Shown here piece after piece: positions 1 through 9,902 of a stretch of 64,000 bases of DNA; within the stretch, counting starts at the first letter, position 1, and each line of letters begins with the position of its first letter. This DNA is from Agapanthus africanus (lineage: Eukaryota > Streptophyta > Magnoliopsida > Asparagales > Amaryllidaceae). Under the pieces are notes generated by a model, which saw nothing but the letters and a program-made list of their open reading frames with translations, did not search any database and was not told the origin of the DNA. The DNA is taken from NCBI GenBank assembly GCA_030015575.1, contig CM057344.1:186389044-186453043 (forward strand), written 5' to 3'. A program made the position numbers and the translations under genes.

Positions 1-747
1 TAAATCTCCTGCCTCGGCCGAGGGCTTTGTGTAATGGCTCCCCTAGACACAGCGCGATCTCAACCCCAATACCGGGAGAGACGAATCCTCTGCCGATCCG
101 CTCACTTGCATCCATGTGGCTCGGGACTGTACCCAACTAAAACCTGTTTGCACGACTCCTTTGAGCCGTGGTAAGGTAGTAATCAAAGCACAGTGGAAAC
201 TCACACGAGACAAATGACGACCTCAAGTCGATGAACTAACCTTTACACATGTCACCAGGGAACTGCTATATGACGCTAGGTATAATACCAACTAGCAAGT
301 TCCCGGCGAGTCCTGTCCGGTGTAATCATAACCCAATGAGCACATGTATACATCTTAGGTGATCCAACTGACACCAGTGGCTTGTGAGACCGGCCACCGC
401 CCCTCGTCGTGGTCTCGACTATATACACTAGTCTACTCCGGAGTATCGATGCCCTGTCTCGAAACTCCCACGACTAGGGACCACTTTTAAGGATGTGCTT
501 ATAGACTACCCAACTCTCACGTATATGATCGCCATCATACTGTTGGTAGTCAAGCAGGATCCTAAGGGCTCTATCAACATGTAATAGTGAACAGTATTGT
601 CTATAGCTGTACACGACTGATAAAGGCAAACCAGATAGCATACTATCATCTCGAGTAAGACAGTCCTACCGGTATAGGTCCTCCCTCAATCATTGCAATC
701 ACGTACCTGCGATCCAATAATTGACTTTGAGGGCACTATATCCAACA
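1..747 (-). mobile_element. CopB-family LTR, 5' part, cut by window edge
   Basis: Read on the minus strand this starts TGTTGGATATAGTGCCC at 747 and matches the first ~720 bases of the CopB LTRs at 49543 and 57038, including the block GACAGGGCATCGATACTCC. It runs off the left edge, so I cannot tell whether it is a solo LTR or one end of a full element. Its right end abuts TCATC (748-752), the expected duplicated target whose partner would lie outside the window. It sits inside another LTR (748-1097). Confidence 0.85.
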
Positions 748-1097
748 TCATCCATCGCCCATCATATGAAACAAGAATGGTATACGCTAGTCTACACTGG
801 AATATCGATACCCTGTCTCGATATACCTACGACTAGAAATATTTCAAGGATATGCTTATAAACTACTGGTGTCCCACTAGTATGATCCACATCATAATCC
901 CAGTCGTCAATCCAATATCCTTAGGGCTTTATAAACATGTACCAAATGAGTAAAAACATGATCAAGTGAACATATGATAAAGAGAAACCAGATAGCATAC
1001 TATCAGGTCGAGCAAGACTGTCCTCTGAATATATATATATACACATCAGTACATACACTATCATATAATGGCCTCTAGGGCATACATATATCCAACA
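748..1097 (-). mobile_element. Angela-like LTR fragment (5' part)
   Basis: The minus strand from 1097 reads TGTTGGATATATGTATGCCC and then continues as an Angela-like LTR, with the conserved blocks for a lilac of matches to CopC and CopD LTRs (pattern AGTATGCTATCTGGTTT and the GACAGGG...ATCGATA block). It is not identical to the CopC LTR that flanks it on the right, so it is a separate insertion. The junction at 1097/1098 falls in the middle of the CopC 3' LTR. The left side is broken by the CopB-family LTR at 747. AGCCG (1098-1102) is the candidate target duplication; the partner is outside the window. Confidence 0.7.
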
Positions 1098-1635
1098 AGC
1101 CGTGGTAAGGAGGAAATCAAAGAACAGTGGGAATCACACATGACACTATGATGATCTCGGGTCTACAGTCTAACCTGTACAAGTGTCACCAGAGAACTGC
1201 TATCTGACAATAGGTATATATACCGTCCAGGAGTTCTCGGTGAGTCCTATTCGGTGTACCCATTCTCCAATGGGCACCTGTGTACAATCTTTGATTTCAA
1301 ACACCAATAGTTGTAGGATCAACCATCGCCCCCAGGGTCAAAAAACATACACACTAGTCGACTCTGGTAATATCGATGCCATGTCTCGATATACCATCGA
1401 CTAAGAACTATTAAAGGTTATGGTTTTAGACTGCCCAGGCCCCACTAGTATGATCTACATCATAATCCTAAGGGCTTCATCAACATGTATATAAAGATAT
1501 GAAATACAACACATCACACGTTAAGATGAAGATAAACCAGATAGTATACTATTATTTCGAGCAAAGATTATTTTTGTACATATACATGCCTAGCATCCTA
1601 TACAATACAGGCCTCTAGGGCATACATATTCAACA
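1098..1635 (-). mobile_element. CopC 3' LTR, first part
   Basis: On the minus strand the LTR begins TGTTGAATATGTATGCCC at 1635, directly after the purine-rich tract, and matches the start of the CopC 5' LTR at 11825. The match stops at 1098, where another LTR has been inserted; the remainder of this LTR must lie left of the window. Confidence 0.85.
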
Positions 1636-1650
1636 ATCTTCCACTTGCAC
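1636..1650 (-). other. CopC polypurine tract
   Basis: The minus strand reads GTGCAAGTGGAAGAT immediately before the LTR start at 1635. This is the usual copia plus-strand primer, and it is almost the same as those of CopA (25322-25335) and CopB (57022-57037). Confidence 0.85.
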
Positions 1651-1696
1651 TAAGGCCTGTAGTTGGTGCAATAAGTACCCACTGTCTACACTAGAA

Positions 1697-2530
1697 TTAG
1701 TTGTCGGCGTACTGCATGCCCAACATCTCGAATAGCCTCTCAAACTGGACTTGGGGGATGGCCTTGGTGAATGGATCTGCTTTGTTTTTTTTCGTGTCTA
1801 CTCTCCGTACCTCGATGTCCTGGCGATCCACTATCTCTTGGATGAGGTGATACCGCTTCAAGATATGTTTGAATCTCTGATGGGACCGCGGTTCCTTTTC
1901 CAAAGCCATGGCTCCATTGTTATCACAATACAAAAGTATTGGATTAGCAATGGATGGAACCACCAGAACTTTAGAAATGAATTTGCTCATCCAGACTGCC
2001 ACTTTTGTGGCATCATTAGTAGCAATATACTCAGCTTCCATCGTGGAGTCAGCGACGGTATCTTGCATGGAACACTTCCAACATACCACCCCTCCATTTA
2101 TGGTAAATACAAACCCTGAGATGGACTTACTACCATCCTTATCGCACTTGAAGCTGGAGTCGGTAAAAGCTTCCATTTGGAGATCTCCGTAACCATACAC
2201 CAAGAACATTTCTTTAGTCCTTCGCAAGTACTTTAGAATGTTCTTCACAGAAGTCCGCTGTTTCTCGCCTGGATTGGATTGATACCTGCTTACTGCACTC
2301 AGTGCATAAGCTACATCCGAGCAAGAACACAACATTGCATACATTATAGATCCTACCGCCGAAGTATAGGGTATAATGCTCATACAAGCCCTCACCTCAT
2401 CAGTCTTTGGGGACATCTCTTTGGAGAGGGTGATCCCGTGACAAGCGGATAAATTACCTCTCTTGGAATCTTCCATACTAAATCTCATTAGTATGGTGTC
2501 TATGTATCTCAATTGGGACAATCCCAACAA
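1697..2530 (-). pseudogene. CopC RNase H and RT thumb region
   Basis: A 277-codon stretch matching the C-terminal part of copia Pol. It starts in the RT connection (LSQLRYIDTIL), continues through PYTSAVGSIMYAMLC, and contains the RNase H acidic residues in EAFTDSS, DSTMEAEY and LYCDNNGA. It ends with a natural stop at 1697-1699, as in CopA. RNase H removes the RNA strand from RNA-DNA hybrids during reverse transcription. It is in the same frame as the upstream RT piece, from which it is separated only by a TGA at 2540-2542. The canonical ARPDVAYA motif is changed to CSDVAYA. Confidence 0.9.
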
Positions 2531-2539
2531 TTTCTTGGA

Positions 2540-3097
2540 TCAATCTCTATAGATCTTAATTCCCAGAATGTACGAGGCATCACCCAGGTGTTTCATGGAG
2601 ACCCTCTGTGATAATAATAGTTTGACCGATTGTAGCATTGGAACATCATTACCTATCAAGAGAATATCGTCCACGTACAATACGAGGAATGTAATAGTAC
2701 TCTCTACAATCCTTTTATAAATACATGGTTTATCTATATTTTTGATAAAACCAAACTCTTTGATTGTATCATCAAAGTAGATGTTCCAACTCTGTGATGC
2801 CTGCTTTAATCCATAGATGGATTTAAGCAACCTGTATGCTTTTCCGCTGCTCCCACTGTCAATGAAGCTTTCTGGCTAATCCATGAAAACGCATTCTTCT
2901 AAATCACCATTTAGAAATGCCATTTTAACATCCGTCTGCCAGATTTCATAGTCATAGTGAGTAGCTATAGCAAGCAGGATCCGAATGGATTTACGCATTG
3001 CGACTGGTGAAAAGGTCTCATCATAGTCCAAGCCTGGTCTTTGATGAAATCCTTTTACTACCAGCCTAGCTTTATAGGTCTCCACCTGACCATCCAC
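2540..3097 (-). pseudogene. CopC reverse transcriptase, palm
   Basis: Two same-frame pieces (3097-2876 and 2875-2540) carry the copia RT core: KARLVVKGFHQRPGLDYDETF, then WQTDVKMAFLNG with the first catalytic Asp, then SIYGLKQAS and LYVDDILLIGND with the catalytic Asp pair. A TAG at 2876-2878 replaces the Gln of the conserved MDQPE motif (a CAG to TAG transition), and a TGA at 2540-2542 ends the second piece. No frameshift separates the pieces. The enzyme would otherwise copy element RNA into DNA in the virus-like particle. Confidence 0.9.
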
Positions 3098-3157
3098 ACC
3101 GATCTTTCTCTTAAAGATCCATTTGCACCCTATGGGTTTTACTCTAAAAGGTGCAAC

Positions 3158-3847
3158 CTACAAAGGCCATACTTTGTTGGTATGCATGGATTCCATTTCA
3201 GATCTTATGGCATCCAGCCACTTCACAAAGTCACTACTAGGGATAGCTTGCTGAAAACTAGTAGGATCATCATCATCCATGATGCAATCTTCTCTATCAT
3301 TATCAATTAGAAAACCGCAGTATCTATCAGGTGGGCGAGAAGTCCTACTAGATCTACGGAGTGGCTGAGGTTCGTTAGGTTCTATTAAAACCTCAAGTTC
3401 AACCAAATCATCAGTAATTGTTTGTGGATCTGGAATTTCTTCCAGTTCTACCGCATTGCCAACAGTATCATTTATAAAAAATTCATTTTCTAAAAATGTG
3501 GCATACTGAGAAACAAACACCCTTTGTTCCTCCTTGTGGTAGAAAAGATTTCCATACGAGTGTTTTGGATATCCCACAAATCTGCACAAAACTGATAGTA
3601 TCTCGAGCATGTCCGGGTTCCGCTTTTTCACAAAAGCCGGACAACCCCATATCCTAACTCTTTTAAGAGATGGTCTCTTCCAATACCATATCTCATATAG
3701 AGTGGTAGACACGGTTTTGGTCGGAACCCTATTCAATAAATATATCGCAGTCTCTAATGCGTGCCCCCATAATGAAAGTAGTAACTCAGTATCACTCATC
3801 ATTGATCGTACCATATCTAATAGGGTACGATTTCTCCGTTCTGACAC
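3158..3847 (-). pseudogene. CopC integrase C-terminal part and INT-RT linker
   Basis: 229 codons starting at SERRNRTLLDMVRSMM, which contains the third integrase catalytic residue (Glu). The piece continues through FWGHALETAIYLLNRVPTKT, IWGCPAFVKK and the linker RSSRTSRPPDRYCGFLIDNDREDC, up to NKVWPL at the start of RT. A TAG at 3158-3160 ends it. The frame is the same as the flanking pol pieces. Integrase inserts the cDNA into the chromosome. Stretch 3848-3979 continues the same frame and carries LRSDRECEY, in which the usual RGGEY is altered. Confidence 0.88.
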
Positions 3848-3979
3848 ACCGTTGTGCTGTGGTGTGTACGGAGGAGTGAGCTGAGAGAGAATCCCATTCT
3901 CTTTTAGGAAATCTAGAAACTCTATACTTAGGTACTCACATTCTCGATCTGATCGAAGTTTCTTGATACTTAAGCCTGT

Positions 3980-4867
3980 TTATTTTTCTACTTCAGATTT
4001 ATACTCCTTGAATTTTTCGAAGGCTTCAGACTTATGTTTCAACAAGAACACGTGCCCGAACCTCGAGAAATCATCAGTGAAAGTTATGAAGTACGAAAAA
4101 CCACCTCTCACATGTGTAGACATTGGTCCACATACATCACTATGTATGAGGCCCAAGAGTTCAGTAGCTCTCTCTCCATGTCCAGTAAACAGAGTTTTGG
4201 TCATTTTACCTTTGATATAAGACTGGCAAGTTGCATAAGATTTATATTCAAAAGGGTTTAAATATCCATCTTTATGTAGCTTGGTTAGTCTTATTTCGTT
4301 AATATGACCAAGTCTACAATGCCAAATGAAAGCTTCATTTATGTCTGCAATCTTTCTTTTGATTGTTTGTTGTATATTAAAAACTGCATGTTGATTTAGG
4401 ACGTATATCCCGTTATTTAATGTACCAGACCCAATCAACTGTTGATTAAGGTTAATGTTCATAACATTAGATTGTAACACAAAATTATATTCTTCATTGT
4501 CCAACAATGATATTGATATAATATTACATAACATCGAAGGTACAAAATAACATGGGTTCAAAACCAATATACAACCCGACGGCAAACTAAGGTGATACTC
4601 TCCCACTGCTACAGCATATACAGAGGAACCATTCCCAAATCGGAGAGTGTGATCACCTTTTTTCAAAAACCTGCTATTTCTCAGCCCCGGCACACAATTG
4701 CAGATGTGGGATCCTGACCCGGTATCTAATACCCAGGAAGCAGAGTTAATTGAAAAACAGTTTTCTGTTACAAACACACCTGAAATGGAAGCATCACCAT
4801 GCTTCTTCTTCTTGAGGTCGGCAAGGTATCCAACACAGTTTGCCCAGTCTTGTGGAAGTGGAAGCAT
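3980..4867 (-). pseudogene. CopC protease and integrase N-terminal part
   Basis: 295 codons. The aspartic protease motif WVLDTGSGSHIC lies near residue 45. The GAG-pre-integrase zinc region has WHCRLGH but YATCQSYIKG, so the last zinc-binding Cys is lost. IHSDVCGPM carries the first integrase catalytic Asp. The piece ends at EVEK followed by TAA at 3980-3982 (CAA to TAA in the EVEKQTGKS motif). From 4867 down to 1697 the whole of pol stays in one frame with four nonsense codons and no frameshift. Confidence 0.88.
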
Positions 4868-5528
4868 TCCCCTCTTCCTAACACAGCAGCCCCTTTCTTG
4901 TCCTTCCCCGGTGCCTTTTTCACTCTACCTTTCGGTTTGATAGGATTCTTCTTCTTCTTTCCCTTAGCCTTAGCTTTTGGGACGAAATAGGAAGATGGCC
5001 CAGCAATCAGAGCGGAAGTTTTCGCTGCTTTTAGCGTGCTCTCTGCACTCCTTAATATATTGAAGAGTTCAGGAAGTGACTTCTCCATGTTGTGCATGTT
5101 GAAGTTCGCTATGAACTAAGCAAAGGCGGGGGGAGGGACTATAAAACAATATCAACATACAGTTCGTTCTCCATTGTCCATCCCAGGTCTTCTAGTTCTT
5201 CGATAAGTCATATCATCTTCAATACATGGTCACCTATAGATGTGCCAGTAGCCATCCGCATCTAAAACAACTTTCGAGATGCCTCGTATCGGAGAGTGCG
5301 AGATTGCTCTCCATACAACTCCTTTGTATGGAGAAAGATAGATTTAACATCCATCTTCTCATGCTGCTTCTGATGTTCATTGTCCATAGAAGCAAGCGTA
5401 AGAAATTTGGCTGTTGCACAGTCTATATCCCATATCTTGCGGTTTTCCTTATCCACAACTGAAGAATTAGGGCCTGGGCTAGAAGAAGCTAGAGTAGTCA
5501 GGACGTATCCGACCTTATCATAGGTCAT
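4768..5528 (-). pseudogene. CopC gag remnant
   Basis: Fragments in at least two frames match the CopA gag. MTYDKVGYVLTT and ASMDNEHQKQHEKMD...HTKELYGEQS lie at 5528-5234, and SLPELFNILRSAESTLKAAK plus a Lys-rich basic tail lie at 5097-4768. The zinc knuckle is destroyed (GECFHFHKTGQ in place of CX2CX4HX4C). Gag would form the particle coat and bind element RNA. Frames change between the two fragments near 5100-5230. Confidence 0.82.
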
Positions 5529-6062
5529 GGCAATATTTACGTTCCTCAGCCATTCTTTGTAATTCGGTCACGTGAGTTTATTCTTGTCTAATAAAATCTT
5601 AAGTCCCATCATAGGTATCTGCCATTAGGAGAAAGAAAAGAAGACACTCAGCGATTGCTCTTGCATGATTAGATTGGTTATTAATCTTATCTAATCGATA
5701 TCTCCGACTGCTTTTATCAAATTTTCCTTCAAACATAAAAAAGAAAATTAGCCAGGATTAATTGCAATCTACAAGTTCGCTAACCGGTCGGCCAGGTTAG
5801 CGTCGGTACTCCGAGAGAGGTTCCCCATGCTTTCGCATGGACCTAATTAAAATAAACCTTGTTTTCCTAGAGGCATAACCCCGTCGACACCTTTCTAGAC
5901 AGCTACTAGATTAGCTAATTGTAAAGTGCAAAACTCTTCCGGGAGTAACGTTTACTCACAGTGGGACCGGGATCCAACTATCAAATAGAAGGTATGTTTT
6001 CTCATTGCAAATTTCAACTCTTAAAATTCCCGATATGGTTTTTACCCCTAGTGTATTACAAC

Positions 6063-6254
6063 ATTAACTATGGTCAACAAATCATAAGCACTAGTCAAGT
6101 TCTACCTGCCATTTCGTGATTGATTTAGACCCACCTGTATGACCCTTAACTATGGTCAACAAAGTCATACGAATGTCCTAATCGATTGCATCATATGCTT
6201 TATAGGAAGACATCACTTAGCTACCGTACACCATGCCTTAACTATAGTCAACAA
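6063..6254 (-). repeat. CopC leader: three copies of hairpin motif
   Basis: In element sense the copies are at 6236-6254 (TTGTTGACTATAGTTAAGG), 6144-6162 (TTGTTGACCATAGTTAAGG) and 6063-6080 (last bases changed). Each can form TTGAC/GTTAA around a CATA or TATA loop. Spacing is 92 and 82 nt, close to CopA, CopB and CopD. Confidence 0.75.
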
Positions 6255-6417
6255 ACGTGGTACGAATACTAAGTACTCTGCTTCCTAAAATGGCGGAAGG
6301 CAACGGATGGTTTTGATGAAAACCTTTAACGATTTGAACTTGATATCACTGTGGAATCTAGTGAAAAGGAGTGGTTTAAGCTCCAGTTTTAAAAAGTCGA
6401 ATAGTTTAGTAGTATCT

Positions 6418-6670
6418 TTCTAATTTTGCTAAAGAGGTCACTCCCGGTGAAGGAATCTCGGCTCTTTCCTCATCGAATGAGGTGCTAGATATTAATCAAG
6501 AAATACCGCGATGCAAAGAAAAAATTAGATCAACTACAAAAACAAATCGAGTGCTTTGTAACATTTGCTAGTTTTGCTAAAGGAGTCAATCCCGATCAAG
6601 GGATCTCGGCCTTTTCCTCATCGAATGAGGTGCTAGATATTCATCAAGGAATACCACTATGCAAAGCAAA
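6418..6670 (-). repeat. CopC leader: tandem ~100-nt block, two copies
   Basis: The blocks at about 6418-6530 and 6571-6670 share TTTGCTAA, GATCTCGG/AATCTCGG, the palindromic CCTCATCGAATGAGG (6468-6482 and 6616-6630) and the ending ATGCAAAG. The palindrome gives a 6-bp stem with a 3-nt loop on either strand. Confidence 0.75.
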
Positions 6671-6768
6671 AACTAGAGTTACCCATTTTAAAAAGTTTGA
6701 TTCTACAACATCTTTAGATTTCTTTTTCTTAACATTAATCACATTAATGTTTTCCCATCATTTACGTT

Positions 6769-6773
6769 TCCTA
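6769..6773. repeat. Target-site duplication TCCTA (left)
   Basis: TCCTA flanks the solo LTR on both sides (6769-6773 and 8813-8817). The uninterrupted sequence GTTTCCTAAACATC in CopD (about 14149-14162) shows the empty site. Confidence 0.92.
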
Positions 6774-8812
6774 TGTTTGATATAGTGCCCTCAAAGTTAA
6801 TTATTAGATCGCAGGCACGTGATTGCAATTATTGAAGGAGGACCTATACCGGTAGGACAGTCTTACTCGAGATGATAGTATGCTATCTGGTTTGTCATTA
6901 TCATCGTGTACATGCATTAGGTGACATTACAGATTACTATTACACGTTGATAGAGCCTTTAGGATTCTTGCTTGACTACAAACATTATGATGGCGATCAT
7001 ATACGTGAGAGTTGGGTAGTCTATATGCACATCCTTAATGTGTCCCTAGTCGTGGGAGATTCAAGACTGGGCATCGATACTCCATTAGTAGACTAGTTTA
7101 TACAGTCGAGACCCCGACAAGGGGCGGTGGCCGGTCTCACAAGCCATTGGTGTCAGTTGGTTCACCTAAGATATATACAGGTGCTCATTGGGTTATGAGT
7201 ACACCGGAGGGACTCGCCGGGAACATGCTAGTTGGTATTATACCTATCGTCAGATAGCAGTTCCCTAGTGACATGTGTACAGGTTAGTCTATCGACCTGA
7301 GATCGTCATTTGTCTCGTGTGAGTTCCCACTGTGCTTTGATTACTACCCTACCACGGCTTAAAGGAGTCGTGCAAACAGGTTTTAGTTGGGTACAGTCCC
7401 GAGCCACATGGAAGCGGTAAGCGGATCGGTAGGGGATTCGTCTCTCCCAGTATTGGGGGTGAAATCGCGCTGTGTGTAGGAGAGCCATTACACGAAGTCC
7501 TTGGCCAAGGCAAGTGAGATTTATTGGTAGGTATTCCAGTAGTATCTCAGGGTGTTCTGGGCTTCACACCGACACGACTTATACCGCTATTGGGGTCTGA
7601 CGTTTACCAGCCCCCTAGGCCCGATATGCGATACTCATAGACGAACGGACCGGACTATAAGGATATTGTCACTGATAGGTTCGGTAGGGTTCCAGGATGT
7701 GTTCGCTCATCAGCTTCCCTTTCACTCAACACATGAGCAGCCGTTACGTACAGCTAGTGCCACTGACGTGCTTGTGGTTAAACCCACTGCCAGCGTATTG
7801 ACGAGTCTTTAGTGTCCCCCACAGAAAGTTTCCCTAGTTCGGGCGAAACGTTGTAGAGGCCGTATGGTTTTATTGCAGGGTTCGATCATATACGTGCACT
7901 TGTGCACGGATCATGATTGGATGGAACATACTAGTGGGCTTTGTTTTAAGCCGGATCCTAGTATTAGATTTGTTGGATTACTTTCGTCTCATTACATTCG
8001 TATTCAGTCGGAATGCGGATGCAAGTGTGTATATACAGGTGAGGGGTATCCTTGTGATCCGTCACGAGTTTACTTTAGATGTTTCCATTCTCTTTTTGGA
8101 TTAAACATTTTGGTTTAAATGTTTAATCAAGTGGAAATTGTGAGCTCTTGTCACCATGAAGAGCAATTAATGTGGCATGTGCAATTTGGTGACTCATGGT
8201 ATTATTTTTTGTGCCATGTCCACTTGTTGATTGATTTATTGGGTGAGATTGAGATGGAGAGAGAAGGAGGACAGCCACAAGTATAGGGTTGGCTCTTGAG
8301 ATTTCATTCTAGTTCTCTCTCATTTTTATCTCACACAATAACAAAGCTCTCCTTATTCTTCCTTTTTCTTGAGCTCACAATTTCCTCATCAGTGGCTTCT
8401 TCTTCAACCTCTATCCATACCATCTCATGAGTTGAGAATCAATAGATGTATTGAGACAAAGTTATCACACACATTCTCTACTTCACCTTGGACATGTCGG
8501 CTAGTAAACTTTATGTCCGAGTTGCTTCGGTCCGAAGCGGGAGCCCGTAAAAGAATTCCTTGACGTGGTGATACTTCGATGAGGAGACCGGAGATCGAGC
8601 GAGATCGGAGATGCCGTGAGGAGCTAAGGATGGTGGCTAAAGACCGAAGGACACGGATCGATCGGTATAGCCATTCTAACTTCTTATAGTTAGCTAGTTT
8701 TGTGTTAATGGTACGATCCGGGTAAAAGTCTGCGTTAGTGCCAGTTTCGTAAAAAGTTTTTGTTCCGCCTTTGGCCTCGGATTGACGGCCGGGGCGCTAC
8801 CATAGACTTACA
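6774..8812 (+). mobile_element. Solo LTR of the CopB family
   Basis: A 2039-bp LTR starting TGTTTGATATAGTGCCCTC and ending CATAGACTTACA, closely matching the CopB LTRs (49543-51622 and 57038-59133). No primer site or internal sequence follows, and both sides carry TCCTA. This is what unequal recombination between the two LTRs of an inserted element leaves behind. It lies in the leader of CopC and is in the opposite orientation. The LTR carries the usual promoter and poly(A) functions, but no coding capacity is visible. Confidence 0.93.
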
Positions 8813-8817
8813 TCCTA
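8813..8817. repeat. Target-site duplication TCCTA (right)
   Basis: Second copy of the 5-bp duplication created when the CopB-family element entered the CopC leader. Confidence 0.92.
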
Positions 8818-9887
8818 AACATCACAGAAAAGAAATGAAAATAGAACGTACGCTTATGCCATCCGCATTCGCCATGGGGCTCCGTCATGCACCGTTAGGT
8901 TACTTAACTAACGGAAGAACGGGGGCTGGACTAGCGCGGTTGCAAAACATAAGCAACGTTTATTAAATATCTCATATATAAATAGTCATTCCTCGCACGC
9001 ATTTATAAACATTCCAGATCACAGATGAATACATTGGATATACTACTAGGAATTCTGTATTTCGTTCAAGCCCTTAACGAAAGACGGATTACATGGTCAT
9101 GATAAATAGCCAAACCCCGCCCTAGACCCCTACGGGTGCAGCAACCTACCCGCCAAATTCCCGAAGTGGAGCAACCTCCCTCAATACAATGAGTAGGCCA
9201 CTCGGCACTTCAAGAACCCGGTAGTTTGTGCACCCCACCTTGGGTCTATATTTGGAGCAAAAACAGTAAAAAGAAATTATGCAACGGTGGCTATAACCTC
9301 AACCAGGATGTGCCCCACAAAATAATATTACATCAATTTTACAAATTACATGAATGGAAGAAAAGAAAAACACTCTTCTCACATCCGATCCAACATATTC
9401 ATATACACATACCATCACATGATATACATATGTGCAACCCCCACTAATCGTCATATAGCAATTAGTGGACGTCTCAAACACATATCAAACTGAAAAGCGG
9501 ATAAACGACATTAAAAATTCAATTTCGAAACACTCTAATTTCCCCTAACACTTAGGATATATCACATGTAATCTGGAAATAATTAAACAATACCATAAAA
9601 TCAAAAACACAGAGTAGAGAGAACTTAAAAAACCCAAGCCCAAACACAATTTTCCAACCGGCGACGCCGGGGATTTTGAGGATCTCGCTGAGAAAAACAA
9701 GGTGGTTTGGGCACGTTTTTCTAGGGTTTTCTAGTTATCTCATAACAAGTATTCTGCACATGTTTAAAAAAAAACTATAATAACTTTTAAAAATTTCCAG
9801 AGAGCAGGTTTTTGTTTTACGGTTTTGGAATTGTTTCGCATTCGAAACTTTAAACGTCGTCTAATCAACTAGTTATGGTTTAGTTAG
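8818..9887 (-). other. CopC leader, part next to primer site
   Basis: Continuation of the CopC leader after the solo LTR. It matches the CopA leader (about 19320-20400) read in reverse, including the stretch around ACTAACGGnAGAnCGGGGGCTGG (8908-8931). It is non-coding. Confidence 0.75.
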
Positions 9888-9899
9888 GCTCTGATACCA
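9888..9899 (-). other. CopC primer-binding site (tRNA-iMet)
   Basis: The minus strand reads TGGTATCAGAGC, complementary to the 3' end of initiator methionine tRNA, the usual copia primer. It lies 3 bases inside the 5' LTR. Confidence 0.92.
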
Positions 9900-9902
9900 T
9901 AT

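Larger units (their letters stand above)
5529..6773 (-). other. CopC leader, part next to gag
   Basis: Non-coding leader between gag and the solo LTR insertion. It holds the three-copy hairpin motif (6063-6254) and two tandem copies of a ~100-nt block (about 6418-6530 and 6571-6670). There is no ORF of interest. Similar sequence occurs in the leaders of CopD, CopA and CopB in the same order, which identifies it as a leader and not host DNA. Confidence 0.75.
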
